A DNA stretch of 64,000 bases from an uncultured delta proteobacterium (GTDB taxonomy: Bacteria > Desulfobacterota > Desulfovibrionia > Desulfovibrionales > Desulfovibrionaceae): NCBI GenBank assembly GCA_903835685.1, contig CAILNX010000016.1, forward strand, positions 1-64,000, given 5' to 3'. Made by a program: the position numbers and the translations under genes. The notes beneath the pieces were generated by a model that saw only the letters and a list, made by a program, of their open reading frames with translations, made no database searches and was not told where the DNA came from. Below, in pieces: positions 31,432-39,713 of the stretch (positions are counted from its first letter, which is position 1; each line of letters begins with the position of its first letter).

Positions 31432-31965
31432 ATGGCCAGGCGCACCCTAAAAATTTCCCCTCCGGTGGAGCCCCTCAACCCTTCGGGCCTGTTTCCCCCA
31501 GAAGGCCCCGGCCCGACCGACGCCGTTCTTCCTTCCGGTGTCGGCCCCGCTGTGGGCTCTGTCGTCGCCGGTCCCTCCACCCCTGCTGGCCCCGAGTCGG
31601 CCGACGCCGTTTCTCCTTCCGGCGTCCCCGGCCCGTGCGGCCCCCGGGACCAGGTCCAGGCCAACAGCCTGGGCCTGGCCCGGGACAGCGCGGGCCTGGC
31701 CTTTGCCCGGCTCCGCGCCCTGGCCGAGTGCGGGGACCCCAAGGTGGAGCTTCCGGCCATCAAGGAAATCCTGTCCTGGGCCTGGGGCAAACCGGCCCAG
31801 AGCCTGAACCTGGAAGGGGACCTGGGCCTGGCCGACCTGGCCCGGCTCCTGGCCCGGGCCGCTGGCGACGACGAGGGACTCCTGCCCCGGACCAAGGGAC
31901 AGGCCCGCCAGCCCCGGAACACCCCGGAAAAAACCAACACAAAGAAGAAACCCCATGGCGCTTGA
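31432..31965 (+). CDS. Terminase small subunit-like protein
   Basis: The protein is 177 aa. The first ~75 residues are Pro/Ser/Gly-rich. Residues ~80-120 (SLGLARDSAGLAFARLRALA, then VELPAIKEILSWAWGKPAQS) match the helical core of phage small terminase proteins ending in a WGKPxQ motif. A charged tail follows (TPEKTNTKKKPHG). It should recognise the DNA to be packaged and hand it to TerL. It overlaps the TerL start by 11 nt. Confidence 0.72.
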   Translation: MARRTLKISPPVEPLNPSGLFPPEGPGPTDAVLPSGVGPAVGSVVAGPSTPAGPESADAVSPSGVPGPCGPRDQVQANSLGLARDSAGLAFARLRALAECGDPKVELPAIKEILSWAWGKPAQSLNLEGDLGLADLARLLARAAGDDEGLLPRTKGQARQPRNTPEKTNTKKKPHGA

Positions 31966-33352
31966 TCCCTCGGTCATCGAAAGCCTCATTCCCAGTCTCG
32001 TGCCCCTGCGCGAGGACCCGGTGCTGTTTGTGCGCACGGTGCTCTCGGCCGAGCCCACGGACCAGCAGGCCGCGCTCCTGTCCGCCATGGCCGCGCCCGG
32101 CGCGCATGTGGCCGTGCGCTCGGGCCACGGCACGGGCAAGACCACGGCCCTGGCCTGGCTGGTGCTCTGGTTCGTGTCCTTACGCGAGGACTGCCGGGTG
32201 CCCTGCACCGCGCCCACGGGCCATCAGCTTTCCGACGTGCTCTGGCCCGAGATCGCCCGCTGGCGGGAGCGCATGACCCCCTGGTTCCGGGACCGCCTGG
32301 ACCTGACCCACGACCGGGTCTGCGCCCAAGGGGCCGAGCGCACCCAGTTCGCCGTGGCCCGCACCGCCCGCCGGGACAATCCCGAGGCCCTGCAAGGCTT
32401 CCACGCCCAGAACATCCTCTTTGTCATCGACGAGGCCTCGGGCGTGGCCGACTCCGTGTTCCAGGCCGCCGAGGGCGCGCTGTCCACCAGAAGCGCGCGC
32501 GTGGTCATGGCCGGCAACCCCACCCAGGTGAGCGGATACTTCCACCGGGCCTTTCACGCTGACCGCAACCTGTGGACGACCCTGCATTTCAGTTGTCTGG
32601 ACAGCCCCCTGACCGACCCCCACTACGCCCGGACCATGGCCGCAAAATACGGGCCGGACTCGGACATCTGCCGGGTCCGGGTCCTGGGCGAATTCCCTAG
32701 GGCCGGGCTCTGCGGGCTGATCTCCCCGGAACTGGCGGATACGGCCGCCACCCGCACCCTGACCGAGGCCTCCTGCGCCCACGCGCCCGTGGTCTTCGGC
32801 CTGGACGTGGCCCGGTTCGGGGACGACGCCTCGGTGCTCGTGCTGCGCCAGGGCCTGCACTGCCGGGTCCTGGGCCGCTGGCAGGGCCTGGACACCATGC
32901 GCGTGGCCGACCTGACCGCGCGGTTCGAGGCCGAGCTTGCGCCCGCCGGAATGTTCATCGACGCCGGGGCCATGGGGCCAGGGGTCATCGACCGCTTGCG
33001 CCAACTCGGGCGCAGGCCCATCGAGGTGCATTTTGGGGGCAAGGCCCTGCGCGACGACCGCTTTGTCAACCGCCGGGCCGAGATGTGGGCCGGAATACGG
33101 GACTGGCTCCTGGCCGGGGGCGCGCTGCCGCCCTGCCCGGAGTTGAAGCAGGACGTAAGCGGCCCGGAATACTTCTTCGACCCGGCCGGGCGGCTGGGGC
33201 TGGAGCGCAAGGAGGACATGAAACGGCGGGGGCTGCCCAGCCCGGACCACGGGGACGCGCTGGCCCTGACCTTTGCCCAGGACGTGGCCCTGCCCGGCCA
33301 GGAGACCCAGGACCGGGCCGACTCGGACTTTCAACTCTTTGGAGGCAAGTGA
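31955..33352 (+). CDS. Terminase large subunit
   Basis: The protein is 465 aa. The packaging ATPase has a Walker A (SGHGTGKTT, residues 56-64) and a Walker B (ILFVIDEA with D159-E160). The C-terminal nuclease has the first acidic residue in FGLDVARFGDDASVLV (D284), a second in FIDAGAMGPGVIDRL and the last in SPDHGDALALTFA. All appear intact, so both translocation and cutting should work. Its stop overlaps the next ATG (ATGA). Confidence 0.95.
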   Translation: MALDPSVIESLIPSLVPLREDPVLFVRTVLSAEPTDQQAALLSAMAAPGAHVAVRSGHGTGKTTALAWLVLWFVSLREDCRVPCTAPTGHQLSDVLWPEIARWRERMTPWFRDRLDLTHDRVCAQGAERTQFAVARTARRDNPEALQGFHAQNILFVIDEASGVADSVFQAAEGALSTRSARVVMAGNPTQVSGYFHRAFHADRNLWTTLHFSCLDSPLTDPHYARTMAAKYGPDSDICRVRVLGEFPRAGLCGLISPELADTAATRTLTEASCAHAPVVFGLDVARFGDDASVLVLRQGLHCRVLGRWQGLDTMRVADLTARFEAELAPAGMFIDAGAMGPGVIDRLRQLGRRPIEVHFGGKALRDDRFVNRRAEMWAGIRDWLLAGGALPPCPELKQDVSGPEYFFDPAGRLGLERKEDMKRRGLPSPDHGDALALTFAQDVALPGQETQDRADSDFQLFGGK

Positions 33353-33957
33353 TGGGCGGAGGCGGCGGATTCTTCGATTTCGTGATGCCCGTGGTGGGCG
33401 CGGTCATCGGGAGCATGATCGCTCCCGGGATCGGCACGGCCATCGGGGCCGGAATGGGCGGGACCACCGGAGGCCTGGCCGACGGCCGGGACTTCGGGTC
33501 CGCGCTCATGCAGGGAGCCCTGTCCGGGGTCGGGTCCTACGCGGCCGGGGCCATGGGCGGCGAGATGTTCGGGACCCCCGAGGGGACGATTTTACCAACC
33601 GGAGGCGTTGGGGGCGGCGCATCCATAACTTCGGCGTTCACCCAAACGGCCACCCAGGCGGCCATGTCCGGGGCCGTGGGCAGCCTGATGGGCGGCGCGC
33701 TCTCCGGGTCCGGGCTCATGAGCCCGGCCAAGTACAACCTGCCGGACGTGCCCAAGTTCAACGCGGGCGACGGCCTGGACTTCCTGAACCAGGACCCGGC
33801 CCAAGCCCCCACGACCGACCAGGTCCAGGCCGAGGCCGAGCGCAAGCGCGCCCTGCTCATGAAAGAGGCCGTGGGACCGGCCGACCTGGTGCTCACGTCC
33901 GCGAGCCTGGCCGCCCAGCATCCTGAACTGGCCAAGAAATCCCTGTTGGGGGCCTGA
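33352..33957 (+). CDS. Glycine-rich putative virion protein
   Basis: The protein is 201 aa from ATG 33352, overlapping the TerL stop. It starts MGGGGGFFDF and has glycine-zipper hydrophobic stretches (FVMPVVGAVIGSMIAPGIGT, then AIGAGMGG; ALSGVGSYAAGAMGGEMFG) typical of membrane-active or ejected phage proteins. The C-terminus (LVLTSASLAAQHPELAKKSL followed by LGA) matches a C-terminal motif also at the end of the 110-aa protein at 34643. Found between TerL and portal in podoviruses of this type; exact role unknown. Confidence 0.7.
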   Translation: MGGGGGFFDFVMPVVGAVIGSMIAPGIGTAIGAGMGGTTGGLADGRDFGSALMQGALSGVGSYAAGAMGGEMFGTPEGTILPTGGVGGGASITSAFTQTATQAAMSGAVGSLMGGALSGSGLMSPAKYNLPDVPKFNAGDGLDFLNQDPAQAPTTDQVQAEAERKRALLMKEAVGPADLVLTSASLAAQHPELAKKSLLGA

Positions 33958-33958
33958 C

Positions 33959-34423
33959 ATGGTGCGCCGCGTGAAAGAGGTCCCGGCCCTGTTCGCCGGA
34001 TGGCCCGCGAATTTCGAGTGGTACGAGTTGACCGAACCAGGGCCTGATTCTGAGAGTGGCCCAGGCAATGGCGTCGATTCGGGCGAGGTCCTGGCCGTGG
34101 CCGGGCTGGACTGGGTGAACATCCCGGGCGGGGTGGGCCTGCACCTGGAGATCCTGCCCGGCAAGTGGGGCAAGCCCGCCTACCGGGCCTGCGGAGAGGC
34201 CCTGACCTGGCTCAAGGCCGAGGCCCGGGCGCGGCGCGTCACGGCCATCGTGGGCTCCACCACCAATGCGGCGGACGCCCGGCGCTGGTTCAAGTTCACC
34301 GAACTGTTCGGGTTCACGGCCCAGACCACCATGCTGTTCTCGTTTTGCCGGTTGGATGGGGAAGGAGAGGCCGCCACATCGAGCGGCGCACCCAAGAGCA
34401 AAGAAGAAGAATATTTTTATTGA
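33959..34423 (+). CDS. Phage GNAT-like protein
   Basis: The protein is 154 aa. The core (VAGLDWVNIPGGVGLHLEIL, then YRACGEALTWLKAEARARRV, TAIVGSTTNAADARRWFKFT, ELFGFTAQTTMLFSF) has the strand-helix order of a small acetyltransferase-like fold, with the late GF..... strand. Small GNAT-like proteins are frequent in podovirus head operons; the substrate is unknown. The last ~10 codons (PKSKEEEYFY) are formed by an AT-rich palindromic element. Confidence 0.65.
   Translation: MVRRVKEVPALFAGWPANFEWYELTEPGPDSESGPGNGVDSGEVLAVAGLDWVNIPGGVGLHLEILPGKWGKPAYRACGEALTWLKAEARARRVTAIVGSTTNAADARRWFKFTELFGFTAQTTMLFSFCRLDGEGEAATSSGAPKSKEEEYFY
34391..34421. repeat. AT-rich element overlapping a gene end
   Basis: CCCAAGAGCAAAGAAGAAGA followed by ATATTTTTAT supplies the last codons of the GNAT-like gene. 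The 219-bp gap after it (to 34642) holds a second AT-rich segment (34551-34595) and otherwise nothing recognisable. Confidence 0.5.
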
Positions 34424-34642
34424 TAACAGCATGTTGCTTGTAAACGCATCCATCCAGAACGCCAAACGAGGTTCGCCTTCATGAAAGGCCATCAGCCCCG
34501 AATGCAAGCAAGCCTGAATTCGGAATCAAGACCAATGAAGAAGCAGGCCGAAACTAACATTTAATTTAATTATTTCTGATTGTTATTCTCTGCACACCAC
34601 AACGTTCAACCTGTTCAGCCATTCAACCAACAGGAGGTTCCC

Positions 34643-34975
34643 ATGGGCGGAGGAGGCGGAGGAGCGAGCAGCAGCTCGGGCATGAGCGCGGCGGAATTTT
34701 CCCAGCGCATGAACGAACGCGACGCCGAGTGGCAGACCCAGGTGGCCCAGCGCGACCAGCAGTGGGAGGACCGGGTGAACCAGGAGGGCACGGCCGCCGT
34801 GTCCCAATACCAGACCGCCCAGCAGCAGGCGGCCTACCAGAAAAAGCTGAACAAACCAGCGGGCAAGATCGATTCCGGGGGCACGGGCCTGCCCGCGACC
34901 GTGCTCACCTCGGCCCAGGGCCTGGGCGACGACCCGGCCCCGGACCTGTCCCGCACATCCCTTTTGGGAGGCTGA
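34643..34975 (+). CDS. Small virion-operon protein with shared SLLG C-terminus
   Basis: The protein is 110 aa from ATG 34643 (CAGGAGGTTCCC). It starts with a Gly/Ser run, then a charged coiled-coil region (SQRMNERDAEWQTQVAQRDQ, QWEDRVNQEG) and ends TVLTSAQGLGDDPAPDLSRT then SLLGG. The same end (VLTS, ~15 residues, SLLG) closes the 201-aa protein at 33352. Similar short proteins with a TLLG-type end lie next to portal genes in many podoviruses. Function unknown. Confidence 0.7.
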   Translation: MGGGGGGASSSSGMSAAEFSQRMNERDAEWQTQVAQRDQQWEDRVNQEGTAAVSQYQTAQQQAAYQKKLNKPAGKIDSGGTGLPATVLTSAQGLGDDPAPDLSRTSLLGG

Positions 34976-34979
34976 CGGT

Positions 34980-36737
34980 ATGAACCGCGAAGACATGGAC
35001 GACGTCCGGCGCGACCTGCGCCAGCTCACCGCCGAGCGCACCCGCTGGGAGGCCCACTGGCGGGACCTGTGCGACTACATCCTGCCCCACCGGGGCCGCT
35101 TTCCGGAGAACGGGCGCGGGCCGGACGACGGCACTGAGCGCATGGACAAGGTGGTGGACTCCACGGCCTACCGGGCCAGGCGCATCCTGGCCTCGGGCCT
35201 GCAATCCGGCCTGACCTCGCCGTCAAGGCCCTGGTTCAAGCTGGGGATTTCCGACCCGGACCTGTCCCGCCGCCAGGAGGTCAAGACCTGGCTCTCGGAA
35301 GTGGAAAACCGCATGCGCGAGGCCCTGTCCCAGTCCAACTTCTACAACGCCATCCACGCCCTGTACGAGGAGCTGTCCGCCTTTGGCACGGGCGTGCTCT
35401 ACGCCGAGGCCGGGGGAACGCCCGGAAGCGCCGGGGTCAATGGTCAAAACATGGGCAGGGCTCAGGCCCGCAATCACAGTCAATCCGGCCCGCGCGGCCC
35501 CTTTGGCCAGAGCGCCCAGATCACCCAGGAGTTGAACCGGGGCCTGCGCTTCCAGGCCCTGACCGTGGGCGAATACTTCCTGTCCGTGAACATGGACGGG
35601 GACATCGACACCCTGTACCGCCGCTTCACCATGCCCGCCCGGGCCATGGCCCAGCGCTTCGGGGCCGAGGCCCTGTCCGATTCGGCCCGCACGGCCCTGG
35701 CCGCCAACCCCTACAAGCACCTGGAGGTGGTCCACCTGGTCCGGCCCCGGCGGGCCGGGTCGCGCACCATGCTCCCCTTCGAGAGCGTGCACTTCGAGCA
35801 GGCCGCGCCCGGCGGTGAGGTCCTGGCCGACAGCGGGTATTCCGAGTTCCCGTACATGGTGGCCCGCTGGGACGTGTCCGGCTGGGATTCTTATGGGCGC
35901 GGGCCAGGCATGGTCGTGCTCCCGGACGTCAAGATGCTCCAGGAACTGGCCAAGGACCGCCTGAAGGCCGTGAAAAAGGCCGTGGACCCGCCCCTGACCA
36001 TGCCCGCGACCTTGAAGGACCGGGTCAAGACCTTCCCGGGGGGCCTGAACTACGTGGACGCGGCCGGACACCTGGCCGCCCGGCCCCTGTACCAGATATC
36101 CCCGGACATGGGGTCGCTGGCCGTGTCCATCGAGGACACCCGCTCGGCCATCAAGGACGGGTTCTTCAACGACCTCTTCCTCATGCTGGCCATGAGCCGC
36201 AGCGCACAACCGGTCACGGCCCGGGAGATCGCCGAGCGCCACGAGGAAAAGCTGCTGGTGCTCGGCCCGGTCATCGAGCGCCTGCACTCCGAACTGCTCT
36301 CGCCCCTGATCGACCGGGTCTTCGGCCTGCTGTTCGCCTCCGGACGCCTGCCCGTCCCGCCCCGGGAGCTGGCCGGACGCCGCATCAAGACCGAGTACAT
36401 CTCCACCCTGTCCCAGGCCCAGAAGATGGTCGGCACCCAGTCCATCGAGGCCGTGACCGCGTTCGTGGGCAACGTGGCCCGCATGCACCCCGAGGCCCTG
36501 GACAAGATCGACCTGGACCAGGTGGTGGACCGCTACGCCGACCTGCTCGGCGCGCCGAGTGAGATCATCCGATCCGACGAGGACGTGACCCGGCTGCGGA
36601 CCAACCGCGAAGAGGCCCGGCAGTTGGCCCAGCGCCAGGAAACGGCCCAGGCCGTGGCCCGGGGCGCGCGGGACCTGGCCCGGACCCCCACCACGGGCCA
36701 GAACGCCCTGACATCCTTAACCGGGCAGGAGGGCTGA
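34980..36737 (+). CDS. Portal (head-to-tail connecting) protein
   Basis: The protein is 585 aa, fitting the podovirus connector family (T7 gp8/BPP-1-like). Recognisable parts: RWEAHWRDLCDYILPHRGRF, DSTAYRARRILASGLQSGLT, then PSRPWFKLGI; LYEELSAFGTGVLYAE; MLQELAKDRLKAVKKAVDPP; FFNDLFLMLAMSRSAQPVTA and REIAERHEEKLLVLGPVIER. The C-terminal helix is charged. It forms the dodecameric DNA channel and the base for tail assembly. Confidence 0.93.
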   Translation: MNREDMDDVRRDLRQLTAERTRWEAHWRDLCDYILPHRGRFPENGRGPDDGTERMDKVVDSTAYRARRILASGLQSGLTSPSRPWFKLGISDPDLSRRQEVKTWLSEVENRMREALSQSNFYNAIHALYEELSAFGTGVLYAEAGGTPGSAGVNGQNMGRAQARNHSQSGPRGPFGQSAQITQELNRGLRFQALTVGEYFLSVNMDGDIDTLYRRFTMPARAMAQRFGAEALSDSARTALAANPYKHLEVVHLVRPRRAGSRTMLPFESVHFEQAAPGGEVLADSGYSEFPYMVARWDVSGWDSYGRGPGMVVLPDVKMLQELAKDRLKAVKKAVDPPLTMPATLKDRVKTFPGGLNYVDAAGHLAARPLYQISPDMGSLAVSIEDTRSAIKDGFFNDLFLMLAMSRSAQPVTAREIAERHEEKLLVLGPVIERLHSELLSPLIDRVFGLLFASGRLPVPPRELAGRRIKTEYISTLSQAQKMVGTQSIEAVTAFVGNVARMHPEALDKIDLDQVVDRYADLLGAPSEIIRSDEDVTRLRTNREEARQLAQRQETAQAVARGARDLARTPTTGQNALTSLTGQEG

Positions 36738-37039
36738 TGGACCCCTATCGCCAGGAGCGCGACGCGCTCTCCCGCCTGGACCGCCAGGGCAAGCGCAAGC
36801 TGCTCGACCTGATCGCGGCCTACAAGGAGGTCTTTCTGGGCTCGGCCGCCGGGCGGCTGGTCTTGAACGACGTCCTGGCCCGCTGCCGGGTCTTTTCCAC
36901 CACCTTCACCGGAAACTCCCAGACCTTCTTCCTGGAGGGCGGCCGGGCCATCGGCCTGCAGATCCTGGAAATGCTGGAGGTCGGGAAGTTCGAGGACCTG
37001 CAAACCTTACTCAACCCCGAGGAGGACAACCATGGATGA
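36737..37039 (+). CDS. Bbp19-like structural protein
   Basis: The protein is 100 aa, overlapping the portal stop by one base. AAGRLVLNDVLARCRVFSTT, then FTGNSQTFFLEGGRAIGLQI is the core of the Bbp19 family (named from Bordetella phage BPP-1), a small protein encoded between portal and scaffold/capsid genes. A structural or assembly role is assumed from position. Confidence 0.8.
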   Translation: MDPYRQERDALSRLDRQGKRKLLDLIAAYKEVFLGSAAGRLVLNDVLARCRVFSTTFTGNSQTFFLEGGRAIGLQILEMLEVGKFEDLQTLLNPEEDNHG

Positions 37040-37901
37040 TTTTTTCTTGGCCGCAACGGATCACACCCAGGCGGCTCAAGGGAATCCGGCCAATTCGACG
37101 GCCGGTTCGATGTCCGGAAATGACGGACAGGACTACTGGCAGGGCTACGGCCAGGACTCCGGGCCTGGCTATGGGATTGGCTCCGGGACTGGCTCCGGGA
37201 TTGGCCTGAACCGCGACGGAATCCGCTTCAACCCGGACACGGGCGAGGCCATCACCGGGCCTGGCGGCGCGTACCTCAGCCAGCCCGGCGACCCCTCCGG
37301 CAACCAGCCGGGCAACCCCTCCGCCGATCAGGCCAGCGCCGACTGGCGGCGCAACCTGGGGCCGGACCTGGCCGGGCATCAGGCCATCTCGGCCTTTGCC
37401 TCGCCCGCTGACCTGGCCCGAGCCTATCTGGCCGCCCAGGAGCGCCTGGGGCCTGCCCCCCAGGAGTACCGCCTGGACCTGCCTCCGCAGGTTCCCCGCG
37501 ACGAGGCCCAGATCGGCCTGGCCCGCAACCTGGCCCGGGAAATCGGCCTGAGCCAGGGCCAGCTCGACCGCCTGGTGCGTTTCGACGTGAACCGCAGCCA
37601 GGTATTGGCCCAGGCCCAACAGGACCAGGTGATCCGGGGCCTGGCCACCTTGCGGGCCCAGTGGGGTCCGGCCTTCCCGGCCCAGGTGGACCTGGCCCGG
37701 CGCGGGGCCTCGGCCTTTGCCCCGCCCGACTTGAAGGCCTTCATGGCCGCCGACCCCCTGGTCGGGAACAACCCCGGACTGATCCGGCTCTTCGCCGACC
37801 TGGGCCGCCGGATCACCGAAGACCGCCTGGTCCCGCCCGGCAGCGGGGCCAGGGAAAAGACCATGGGCGAACTGCTCTACCCTGACTTCAACCGCGACTA
37901 G
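37032..37901 (+). CDS. Scaffold-like head-assembly protein
   Basis: The protein is 289 aa, overlapping the previous gene by 8 nt and 9 nt before the capsid gene, the classical scaffold position. The N-terminus (MDDFF) and Gly/Ser/Asn-rich region are disordered; FNPDTGEAI at 66-74 recurs in cargo 2. A helical middle (PLVGNNPGLIRLFADLGRRI, LARAYLAAQERLG) is scaffold-like. The C-terminal end EKTMGELLYPD (275-285) followed by FNRD recurs as EKTLGEWLYP(D) in cargo 1 and 2. In P22-type phages the scaffold C-terminus binds coat protein, so a shared motif could place cargo inside the procapsid. Confidence 0.82.
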   Translation: MDDFFLAATDHTQAAQGNPANSTAGSMSGNDGQDYWQGYGQDSGPGYGIGSGTGSGIGLNRDGIRFNPDTGEAITGPGGAYLSQPGDPSGNQPGNPSADQASADWRRNLGPDLAGHQAISAFASPADLARAYLAAQERLGPAPQEYRLDLPPQVPRDEAQIGLARNLAREIGLSQGQLDRLVRFDVNRSQVLAQAQQDQVIRGLATLRAQWGPAFPAQVDLARRGASAFAPPDLKAFMAADPLVGNNPGLIRLFADLGRRITEDRLVPPGSGAREKTMGELLYPDFNRD

Positions 37902-37910
37902 GAGAAACAC

Positions 37911-38894
37911 ATGAGTCTCATCGGAAAATCCCTGACCCTCATCGACTGGATGCGCCGCCAGGCCCCGGACGGCAAGATCATCAAGATCGCCGAGGTCCTG
38001 GCCAAGACCAACGAGGTCCTGGACGACGCCACCTGGGTGGAAGGCAACCTGGCCACCGGGCATCGCACCACCATCCGCTCCGGCCTGCCCTCGGTGGCCT
38101 GGCGGCTTTTGAACTACGGGGTGCAGCCCACCAAATCCACCACGGTCCAGGTCACGGACTCCTGCGGCATGCTCGAAGGCTATTCCGAGATCGACAAGGA
38201 CCTCTACGAGTTGAACGGAGGCGGCGGCACGGACTTCCGCATCACCGAGGACGTGGCCTTTCTGGAGGCCATGAACCAGGAGATGGCCCAGACCATCTTC
38301 TACGGCGACACCCGCCTGGCCCCGGAGAAGTTCCTGGGCCTGTCCGCCCGCTACTCCGACAGCGCGGCCGAAAACGGCGGCAACATCATCAAGTCCGGGG
38401 GCGCGGGAGGCGACAACACCAGCATCTGGCTGGTGGTCTGGGACCAGTCCACCTGCCACATGATCTTCCCCCGGGGGTCCATGGGGGGCTTAAACCATAA
38501 AGACCTGGGCGAAGTGACCCTGGAGGACAACGGCGGCGGCAAGTACCAGGGCTTCCGCGCCCATTACCAGTGGAAGGCGGGCCTGTGCCTGCGCGACTGG
38601 CGCTACGCGGTGCGCATCGCCAACATCGACGTGTCCGACCTGTCCGGGGTCTCGGCCGCTGACCTCATCGACCAGATGATCGCGGCCTACCACAAGGTCC
38701 CGAACATCAAGATGGGCCGCGCGGCCTGGTACTGCAACCGGACCATCGCCTCGTTCCTGCACAAGCAAGCCCGGGACGAGAAGAACGTCTACCTGACCAT
38801 GGACAACGTGGGCGGCAAGCCGGTGACCAGCTTCCTGGAGATCCCGGTGCGCTGCTGCGACGCCATCCTGGATACCGAGGCGGCGGTCAGCTAG
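37911..38894 (+). CDS. Major capsid protein (BPP-1-like)
   Basis: The protein is 327 aa with ribosome site GGAG. Features match podovirus capsids of the Bordetella phage type: N-terminal LIDWMRRQAPDGKIIKIAEV, ATGHRTTIRSGLPSVAWRLL, the acidic loop CGMLEGYSEIDKDLYELNGG, AMNQEMAQTIFYGDTRLAPE and the P-domain/A-domain end GVSAADLIDQMIAAYHKVPN with WYCNRTIASFLHKQA. It should form the HK97-fold shell. It is followed by an AT-rich palindrome. Confidence 0.92.
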   Translation: MSLIGKSLTLIDWMRRQAPDGKIIKIAEVLAKTNEVLDDATWVEGNLATGHRTTIRSGLPSVAWRLLNYGVQPTKSTTVQVTDSCGMLEGYSEIDKDLYELNGGGGTDFRITEDVAFLEAMNQEMAQTIFYGDTRLAPEKFLGLSARYSDSAAENGGNIIKSGGAGGDNTSIWLVVWDQSTCHMIFPRGSMGGLNHKDLGEVTLEDNGGGKYQGFRAHYQWKAGLCLRDWRYAVRIANIDVSDLSGVSAADLIDQMIAAYHKVPNIKMGRAAWYCNRTIASFLHKQARDEKNVYLTMDNVGGKPVTSFLEIPVRCCDAILDTEAAVS

Positions 38895-38931
38895 GGCGCA
38901 CCCGGCATGAGGCAATGAAGTGAACCACTGC

Positions 38932-38969
38932 ACAAGAATGGGAAATAATAAATTATTCCTCATCCTTGT
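38932..38969. repeat. AT-rich palindromic element after the capsid gene
   Basis: ACAAGAATGGGAAATAATAA and TTATTCCTCATCCTTGT form a near-complete hairpin between the capsid and cement genes. Confidence 0.65.
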
Positions 38970-39005
38970 CAGATCGCGCCCCCTTCAAAGGCGCGAGGAG
39001 GCGAT

Positions 39006-39413
39006 ATGTACGTTGACAGCCAGCTTCTGTTCTCCGACGCCCAGGCTCTGACCGCCTCGGCCGCGTCCACCAATAGCGTGGACATGGGCCCGAGCCGCCG
39101 CCAGGTGGCCGTGGGCGAGCCCCTGTACCTGTTCGTGACCGTGGACGAGAGCTTCACGGCCGCCGGATTGGCCACCCTGACCATCGGGGTGCAGACCGAC
39201 GACGACGCGGCTTTTGGCGCGGCCGTGACCCTGCTGACCACCCAGGCCCTGGCCAAGGCCTCCATGACCGTGGGCCGCACGCCCATTGTCCTGGCCCTGC
39301 CCCAGGGAATGAAGCGCTATTTGCGCCTCTACTACACCGTGGCCACCGGCCCCCTGACCGCCGGAAAGATCTCGGCCGTGTTGGCCGCTGACGTGGACGG
39401 GAGCTTCTTCTAG
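39006..39413 (+). CDS. Bbp16-family capsid cement protein
   Basis: The protein is 135 aa from ATG 39006 (GAGGAGGCGAT). MYVDSQLLFSDAQALTASAA, then STNSVDMGPSRRQVAVGEPL and VALPQ-like LPQGMKRYLRLYYTVATGPL match the small beta-rich cement proteins (Bbp16) that decorate BPP-1-type capsids. It is directly downstream of the capsid gene, as in BPP-1. A strong terminator follows. Confidence 0.88.
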   Translation: MYVDSQLLFSDAQALTASAASTNSVDMGPSRRQVAVGEPLYLFVTVDESFTAAGLATLTIGVQTDDDAAFGAAVTLLTTQALAKASMTVGRTPIVLALPQGMKRYLRLYYTVATGPLTAGKISAVLAADVDGSFF

Positions 39414-39423
39414 CGACTGGCCC

Positions 39424-39467
39424 GGCCCGGGGGAGTGAGGCTCCCCCGGGCCATATTTCTTATTCTT
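39424..39467 (+). terminator. Intra-operon terminator after capsid and cement genes
   Basis: A perfect 12-bp stem GGCCCGGGGGAG / CTCCCCCGGGCC with loop TGAGG, then ATATTTCTTATTCTT. It lies inside the virion operon, before the tail genes, and should make capsid and cement mRNA more abundant than tail mRNA, as the terminator after T7 gene 10 does. Confidence 0.85.
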
Positions 39468-39480
39468 AGGGAGGAACCCC

Positions 39481-39711
39481 GTGAAATATCGCGTCATTCG
39501 ACCCTGCTGGTGGCAGGAGCGGCTGTGGGCCGCTGGCGAAGAGGCCGAGATCCACCCGGCCGAGGCCCCGCCCCGGCATTTCGAGCCGGTGTACGAGGAG
39601 GCCCCCGCGCCCCAAGCGGTCGTTCCGGCGACCAAAAGGGCCGCCAAGGCCAAATCCAAAAAGCCCGGCCGCCCGGCCCGCCCGACCCTGCCCAACCCCA
39701 AAGGAGCCTGA
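39481..39711 (+). CDS. Small basic phage protein
   Basis: The protein is 76 aa from GTG 39481 (GGGAGGAACCCC). The N-terminal ~35 residues (KYRVIRPCWWQERLWAAGEE) form a small strand-turn domain seen next to Bbp16 genes in related podoviruses. The C-terminus is a basic Pro/Ala/Lys tail. Role unknown. The start is GTG because no ATG is near and the ribosome site spacing fits. Confidence 0.7.
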   Translation: MKYRVIRPCWWQERLWAAGEEAEIHPAEAPPRHFEPVYEEAPAPQAVVPATKRAAKAKSKKPGRPARPTLPNPKGA

Positions 39712-39713
39712 CC

